Origin: Paracoccaceae bacterium
GTDB lineage: Bacteria > Pseudomonadota > Alphaproteobacteria > Rhodobacterales > Rhodobacteraceae
NCBI GenBank assembly: GCA_003564655.1
Contig: PXES01000392.1
Span: 1 to 9,521 of the forward strand
Direction: 5' to 3'
Length of the DNA: 9,521 nt
Part shown: positions 4,859 to 9,521 of the stretch, one piece after another
Position numbering within the stretch: position 1 is the stretch's first letter
Layout: every line of letters starts with the position of its first letter
Translations under genes and position numbers: made by a program
Notes under the pieces: generated by a model
What the model saw: the letters and a program-made list of their open reading frames with translations, nothing else
What the model was told of the DNA's origin: nothing
Databases searched by the model: none

Positions 4859-6976
4859 ATGGCACGCGAATACCCCCTGACGCGCTACCGGAATTTCGGG
4901 ATCATGGCGCATATCGACGCCGGCAAGACCACGACGACCGAGCGCATCCTGTTCTACACCGGCAAGTCGCACAAGATCGGCGAAGTTCATGATGGTGCAG
5001 CCACCATGGACTGGATGGAGCAGGAGCAGGAGCGGGGTATCACCATCACCTCGGCTGCGACCACGACCTTCTGGGAAAAGACCGTCGACGGCACCACGCC
5101 GATCGGCGAGAAGCACCGCTTCAACATCATCGACACGCCCGGCCACGTCGATTTCACCATTGAGGTGGAACGCTCGCTGGCGGTGCTTGACGGCGCGATC
5201 TGTCTGCTGGACGGCAATGCGGGCGTTGAGCCGCAGACCGAAACCGTCTGGCGCCAGGCCGACCGCTACAAGGTGCCGCGCATCGTGTTCGTCAACAAGA
5301 TGGACAAGATCGGCGCGGATTTCTTCAACTGCGTCAAGATGATCAAGGACCGCACCGGGGCCGTTCCGCTGGCGGTCCAGCTTCCCATCGGGGCCGAGGA
5401 CAAGCTCGAGGGCATCATCGACCTGATCGAGATGGAAGAGGGGACCTGGAAGGGCGAGGATCTGGGCGCGACCTGGACCCGTCAGCCGATCCGCGACGAG
5501 CTGAAGGCTCAGGCCGAGGAATGGCGCAACACCATGATCGAGATCGCCGTCGAGCAGGACGACGATGTCATGGAAGCCTATCTCGAAGGCAACGAGCCCG
5601 ATGCCGACACGCTGCGCCGCCTGATCCGCAAGGGCACGCTGGCGCTGGATTTCGTGCCGGTCTGCACCGGGTCGGCCTTCAAGAACAAGGGGGTGCAGCC
5701 GCTGCTGAACGCCGTGATCGACTATCTGCCGGGGCCGCTGGACGTGCCCGCCTATATGGGCTTCGACCCCAAGGACGAGACCGAGACCCGCAACATTTCG
5801 CGCTCGGCCAAGGATGACGACCCGTTTGCCGCGCTGGCCTTCAAGATCATGAACGACCCCTTTGTCGGCTCGCTGACTTTCACGCGGATCTATTCGGGCG
5901 TGATGTCCAAGGGCGACCAGATCCTGAACTCGACCAAGGGCAAGCGCGAGCGCGTCGGCCGCATGATGATGATGCACTCGAACTCGCGCGAGGAAATCGA
6001 TTGGGCGGCAGCGGGCGACATCATCGCGCTGGCGGGTCTGAAGGAAACCACCACGGGTGACACGCTGTGCAACCCGCAGCACCCGGTGGTTCTGGAAACC
6101 ATGACCTTCCCCGAGCCGGTGATCGAGATCGCGGTTGAGCCCAAGACCAAGAACGACCAGGAGAAGATGAGCCAGGGTCTGGCACGTCTGGCCGCCGAGG
6201 ACCCCTCCTTCCGCGTCGAAACCGACATCGAGTCGGGGCAGACGATCATGAAGGGCATGGGCGAATTGCACCTCGACATTCTGGTGGACCGCCTGAAGCG
6301 CGAATTCAAGGTCGAGGCGAATATCGGCGCGCCGCAGGTGGCGTATCGTGAGACGATCAGCCACAAGATCGAGCATACCTACACCCACAAGAAGCAGTCG
6401 GGTGGGTCGGGCCAGTTCGCCGAGGTCAAGCTCGAGATCATGCCGACCGAGCCAGGCGAGGGCTACAGCTTCGAGTCCCGCATCGTCGGCGGCACGGTTC
6501 CGAAGGAATACGTCCCGGGCGTCGAGAAGGGCATCAAGTCGGTCATGGATAGCGGCCCGCTGGCCGGTTTCCCGGTGATCGATTTCAAGGTGGCGCTGCT
6601 GGACGGCAAGTATCACGATGTCGACTCGTCGGTTCTGGCCTTCGAGATCGCATCCCGGATGGCCATGCGCGAAGGACTGAAGAAGGCCGGTGCGAAGCTG
6701 CTGGAGCCGATGATGAAGGTCGAGGTGATCTCGCCCGAGGAATACACCGGGTCGATCATCGGGGACCTGACCTCGCGGCGCGGACAGGTGACCGGGCAGG
6801 AACAGCGCGGCAATGCGATTGCCATCAACGCCTTCGTGCCGCTGGCCAACATGTTCGGCTACATCAACACCCTGCGGTCCATGTCCTCGGGGCGGGCGAA
6901 CTTCACCATGCAGTTCGATCATTACGAGCCCGTGCCGCAGAACGTCTCGGACGAGATCCAGAAGAAATACGCCTGA
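4859..6976 (+). CDS. fusA: Elongation factor G
   Basis: EF-G is the GTPase that drives translocation of tRNA and mRNA and, with RRF, ribosome recycling. The 705 residues have the normal five-domain length. GTPase motifs are AHIDAGKT (17-24), the RGITI switch (59-63), DTPGH (92-96, with catalytic His96), NKMD (146-149) and a TGSA G5 element. Domain II contains TFTRIYSGVMSKGD, domain III the conserved KMSQGLARLAAEDPSF and GMGELHLD, domain IV the GGSGQFAEVKLE and VPKEYVPGVEKG segments, and domain V the ISPEEYTGSIIGDL strand. ATG 4859 is preceded by GAGGA (4846-4850) at 8 nt. It lies 29 bp after rpsG. Nothing is missing or disrupted. The long opposite-strand open frame across it is a GC-bias shadow. 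Confidence 0.99.
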   Translation: MAREYPLTRYRNFGIMAHIDAGKTTTTERILFYTGKSHKIGEVHDGAATMDWMEQEQERGITITSAATTTFWEKTVDGTTPIGEKHRFNIIDTPGHVDFTIEVERSLAVLDGAICLLDGNAGVEPQTETVWRQADRYKVPRIVFVNKMDKIGADFFNCVKMIKDRTGAVPLAVQLPIGAEDKLEGIIDLIEMEEGTWKGEDLGATWTRQPIRDELKAQAEEWRNTMIEIAVEQDDDVMEAYLEGNEPDADTLRRLIRKGTLALDFVPVCTGSAFKNKGVQPLLNAVIDYLPGPLDVPAYMGFDPKDETETRNISRSAKDDDPFAALAFKIMNDPFVGSLTFTRIYSGVMSKGDQILNSTKGKRERVGRMMMMHSNSREEIDWAAAGDIIALAGLKETTTGDTLCNPQHPVVLETMTFPEPVIEIAVEPKTKNDQEKMSQGLARLAAEDPSFRVETDIESGQTIMKGMGELHLDILVDRLKREFKVEANIGAPQVAYRETISHKIEHTYTHKKQSGGSGQFAEVKLEIMPTEPGEGYSFESRIVGGTVPKEYVPGVEKGIKSVMDSGPLAGFPVIDFKVALLDGKYHDVDSSVLAFEIASRMAMREGLKKAGAKLLEPMMKVEVISPEEYTGSIIGDLTSRRGQVTGQEQRGNAIAINAFVPLANMFGYINTLRSMSSGRANFTMQFDHYEPVPQNVSDEIQKKYA

Positions 6977-6978
6977 TC

Positions 6979-7040
6979 GGTGCGGCGGGGCTCAGCCCCG
7001 CCCTACCACGCAACCTGTAGGGTGGCCCGGCCACCGCACC
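6979..7040. repeat. Nested inverted repeat (REP-like) between fusA and tuf
   Basis: Most of the 87 bp fusA-tuf spacer is self-complementary. An outer pair GGTGCGG (6979-6985) / CCGCACC (7034-7040) encloses three potential stems: CGGGGC/GCCCCG with a TCA loop (6986-7000; extendable to GGCGGGGC/GCCCCGCC at 6984-7002), CCCTAC (7001-7006) / GTAGGG (7017-7022), and TGGCC/GGCCA (7023-7033, one-base centre, so strained). An alternative is GGTGGC/GCCACC (7021-7026 / 7030-7035). The GTAGGGTGG string resembles dispersed repeats seen in many proteobacteria. The tuf SD (GAGGAG, 7050-7055) lies just outside and stays free. Confidence 0.6.
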
Positions 7041-7063
7041 CCAATGACTGAGGAGTAGCCACG

Positions 7064-8239
<1,176 letters not shown>

Positions 8240-8250
8240 CAGCCCGGTCG

Positions 8251-8273
8251 GGTGCGCGTCACTGGCGCGCACC
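8251..8273 (+). promoter_or_regulatory. Hairpin in the tuf-rpsJ spacer
   Basis: An 8 bp perfect stem GGTGCGCG (8251-8258) / CGCGCACC (8266-8273) with a 7 nt loop lies 12 bp after the tuf stop and 23 bp before the rpsJ start. No T-run follows (the next bases are TGTCTCA), so full termination is unlikely. It could protect the 3' end of a tuf message or mark a partial attenuation point at the old str/S10 boundary. Confidence 0.5.
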
Positions 8274-8296
8274 TGTCTCATCGAAGGAAATCAGAG

Positions 8297-8605
8297 ATGC
8301 AAACCCAGACGATCCGCATCCGGCTCAAGGCCTTCGATTACCGCGTGCTGGACGCCAGCACGCAGGAAATCGTCAACACGGCCAAGCGCACGGGCGCACA
8401 GGTGCGCGGCCCCATCCCGCTGCCCAACAAGATCGAGAAATTCACGGTTCTGCGCGGTCCGCACATCGACAAGAAGTCGCGCGACCAGTGGGAGATCCGC
8501 ACTCATAAACGTCTGCTCGACATCGTCGATCCGACCCCGCAGACCGTGGACGCGCTGATGAAGCTCGACCTCGCCGCCGGTGTCGATGTCGAGATCAAAG
8601 TGTAA
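8297..8605 (+). CDS. rpsJ: 30S ribosomal protein S10
   Basis: S10 is a small-subunit head protein that, as NusE, also joins the NusB antitermination complex. The 102-residue protein is of standard length. It starts MQTQTIRIRLKAFDYRVLD and contains the conserved loop GAQVRGPIPLPNKIEKFTVLRGPHIDKKSRDQWEIRTHKRL and the C-terminal LMKLDLAAGVDVEIKV. The ATG at 8297 is supported by GAAGGA (8283-8288) at 8 nt; an upstream GTG at 8252 lies in a hairpin and has no family support. In E. coli S10 opens a separate operon, but here it follows tuf closely without a visible new promoter. Its TAA stop overlaps the AAGGAG of rplC. Confidence 0.98.
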   Translation: MQTQTIRIRLKAFDYRVLDASTQEIVNTAKRTGAQVRGPIPLPNKIEKFTVLRGPHIDKKSRDQWEIRTHKRLLDIVDPTPQTVDALMKLDLAAGVDVEIKV

Positions 8606-8617
8606 GGAGCCAGATCA

Positions 8618-9454
8618 ATGCGCTCTGGAGTTATCGCCAAGAAGCTGGGCATGACCCGGCTGTTCATGGAGGACGGGCGGCAGGTGCCGGTGACCGTCCT
8701 GCAACTGGACGGGCTGCAGGTCGTCTCGACCCGCACCGCCGAGAAGGATGGCTACACGGCCGTCCAGCTTGGCGCCGGCACGGCCAAGGCCAAGCGGGTG
8801 GCAGCACCCATGCGCGGCCATTTCGCCAAGGCCAGCGTCGCGCCCAAGCGCAAGCTGGCCGAGTTCCGCGTGAGCCCCGAGAACCTCATCGATGTGGGTG
8901 AGGAGATCACCGCCGACCACTATTTCGAGGGCCAGTTCGTGGATATCGCGGGCACCTCTATCGGCAAGGGCTTTGCCGGTGCGATGAAGCGGCACAACTT
9001 CGGCGGTCTGCGGGCCAGCCACGGGGTGTCGATCAGCCACCGTTCGCACGGCTCGACCGGGCAGTGCCAGGACCCGGGCAAGGTGTTCAAGGGCAAGAAG
9101 ATGGCCGGTCACATGGGTGCTGCCCGTGTCACCACGCAGAACCTGCAGGTCGTCCGCACCGACAGTGACCGTGGCCTGATCATGGTCAAGGGCGCGGTCC
9201 CGGGCTCGAAAGGCGGCTGGGTCACGATCAAGGACGCGGTGAAGAAGCCCTTCCCCGAGAACGCGATCCTGCCCGCGGCGCTGAAATCCGCCGCCGAGGC
9301 CGCCCGCAAGGCCGCCGAGGAAGCCGCCGCAGCGGCTGCCGCCGAGGAAGAGGCAGCCCGTCAGGCTCAGCTCGAGGCCGAGGCCGCCGAGCAGGAGGCC
9401 GCGCTGAAAGAGGCCGAGGCCGAGATCGAGGCCGAGAAGAAGGAAGACGAGTGA
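8618..9454 (+). CDS. rplC: 50S ribosomal protein L3 with long Ala/Glu C-terminal tail
   Basis: L3 binds 23S rRNA early in assembly and reaches toward the peptidyl transferase centre. Residues 1 to about 215 are the usual L3 body: MRSGVIAKKLGMTRLF, the central RHNFGGLRASHGVSISHRSHGSTGQ loop, and DPGKVFKGKKMAGHMG. Gln149 corresponds to the glutamine methylated by PrmB in E. coli (Gln150). From about residue 220 to 278 the protein has a tail made almost only of Ala, Glu, Lys, Gln and Arg, likely helical or coiled coil and absent from the 209-residue E. coli protein. I recall similar extensions in Rhodobacteraceae L3 proteins. The tail is in frame and ends at TGA 9452-9454, one base before rplD. 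AAGGAG at 8604-8609, 8 nt before the start, overlaps the rpsJ stop. Confidence 0.98.
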   Translation: MRSGVIAKKLGMTRLFMEDGRQVPVTVLQLDGLQVVSTRTAEKDGYTAVQLGAGTAKAKRVAAPMRGHFAKASVAPKRKLAEFRVSPENLIDVGEEITADHYFEGQFVDIAGTSIGKGFAGAMKRHNFGGLRASHGVSISHRSHGSTGQCQDPGKVFKGKKMAGHMGAARVTTQNLQVVRTDSDRGLIMVKGAVPGSKGGWVTIKDAVKKPFPENAILPAALKSAAEAARKAAEEAAAAAAAEEEAARQAQLEAEAAEQEAALKEAEAEIEAEKKEDE

Positions 9455-9455
9455 G

Positions 9456-9521
9456 ATGAAACTCGACGTTGTCAATCTGCAGGCAGGCAATGCCGGCGAA
9501 GTCGAGCTGAACGAGGCCATC
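9456..9521 (+). CDS. rplD: 50S ribosomal protein L4, 5' end only
   Basis: The window ends 22 codons into this gene. MKLDVVNLQAGNAGEVELNEAI resembles the N-terminus of alphaproteobacterial L4, and rplD is the expected gene after rplC in the S10 operon. L4 binds 23S rRNA and in E. coli is the autogenous repressor of the S10 operon. ATG 9456 follows the rplC stop after one base, with the purine-rich AGGAAG at 9441-9446 as a possible SD, so translation is probably coupled. The identification rests on position plus a short match. Confidence 0.9.
   Translation, partial: MKLDVVNLQAGNAGEVELNEAI

Noticed and set aside
4817..6922. 701-codon open frame on the minus strand across fusA
   Set aside because: It is the complement of a highly expressed, high-GC gene; its composition (rich in His, Arg, Leu, Asp, Val) and lack of any family feature are typical of antisense shadows.
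8252..8296. GTG start of S10 at 8252
   Set aside because: It lies within a hairpin, lacks an SD, and S10 proteins begin at the downstream Met with a good SD.

Overview
The window is ordinary high-GC core genome from an alphaproteobacterium, most likely a member of the Rhodobacteraceae (Rhodobacter/Roseobacter/Paracoccus group). The basis is the 391-residue EF-Tu, the 228-residue LexA beginning MLTRKQ, a GTTC-N7-GTTC SOS box, strong SD sequences, GC-rich codon use, and an L3 protein with a long Ala/Glu tail. The genus cannot be fixed from sequence reading alone.

Left part (1-3706): the 3' end of prfC (release factor 3) is followed on the same strand by a small gene of the DUF6869 type. lexA lies on the minus strand and converges on that small gene. 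lexA has a clear promoter overlapped by a canonical alphaproteobacterial LexA box. Diverging from lexA is a two-gene unit: a putative rhamnosyltransferase-family glycosyltransferase and, 5 bp further, a ten-helix EamA/DMT transporter.

Right part (3726-9521): a strong promoter (TTGACA, 17 bp, TATACG, GC-rich discriminator) and a leader of about 214 nt precede the joined str and S10 operons: rpsL, rpsG, fusA, tuf, rpsJ, rplC and the start of rplD, all on the plus strand. Gaps are 12, 29, 87, 57, 12 and 1 bp. S12, S7, S10, L3 and L4 build the ribosome; EF-G and EF-Tu drive elongation; RF3 at the left edge recycles release factors. The two largest internal gaps, flanking tuf, both carry inverted repeats that could adjust tuf and S10 expression relative to the rest.

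I see no tRNA, rRNA, CRISPR array, insertion sequence or phage gene, and no convincing new multi-gene system. The points worth a second look are non-coding: a possible second LexA half-site pair three helical turns from the first, the long structured str leader, the nested inverted repeat before tuf, and the L3 tail.
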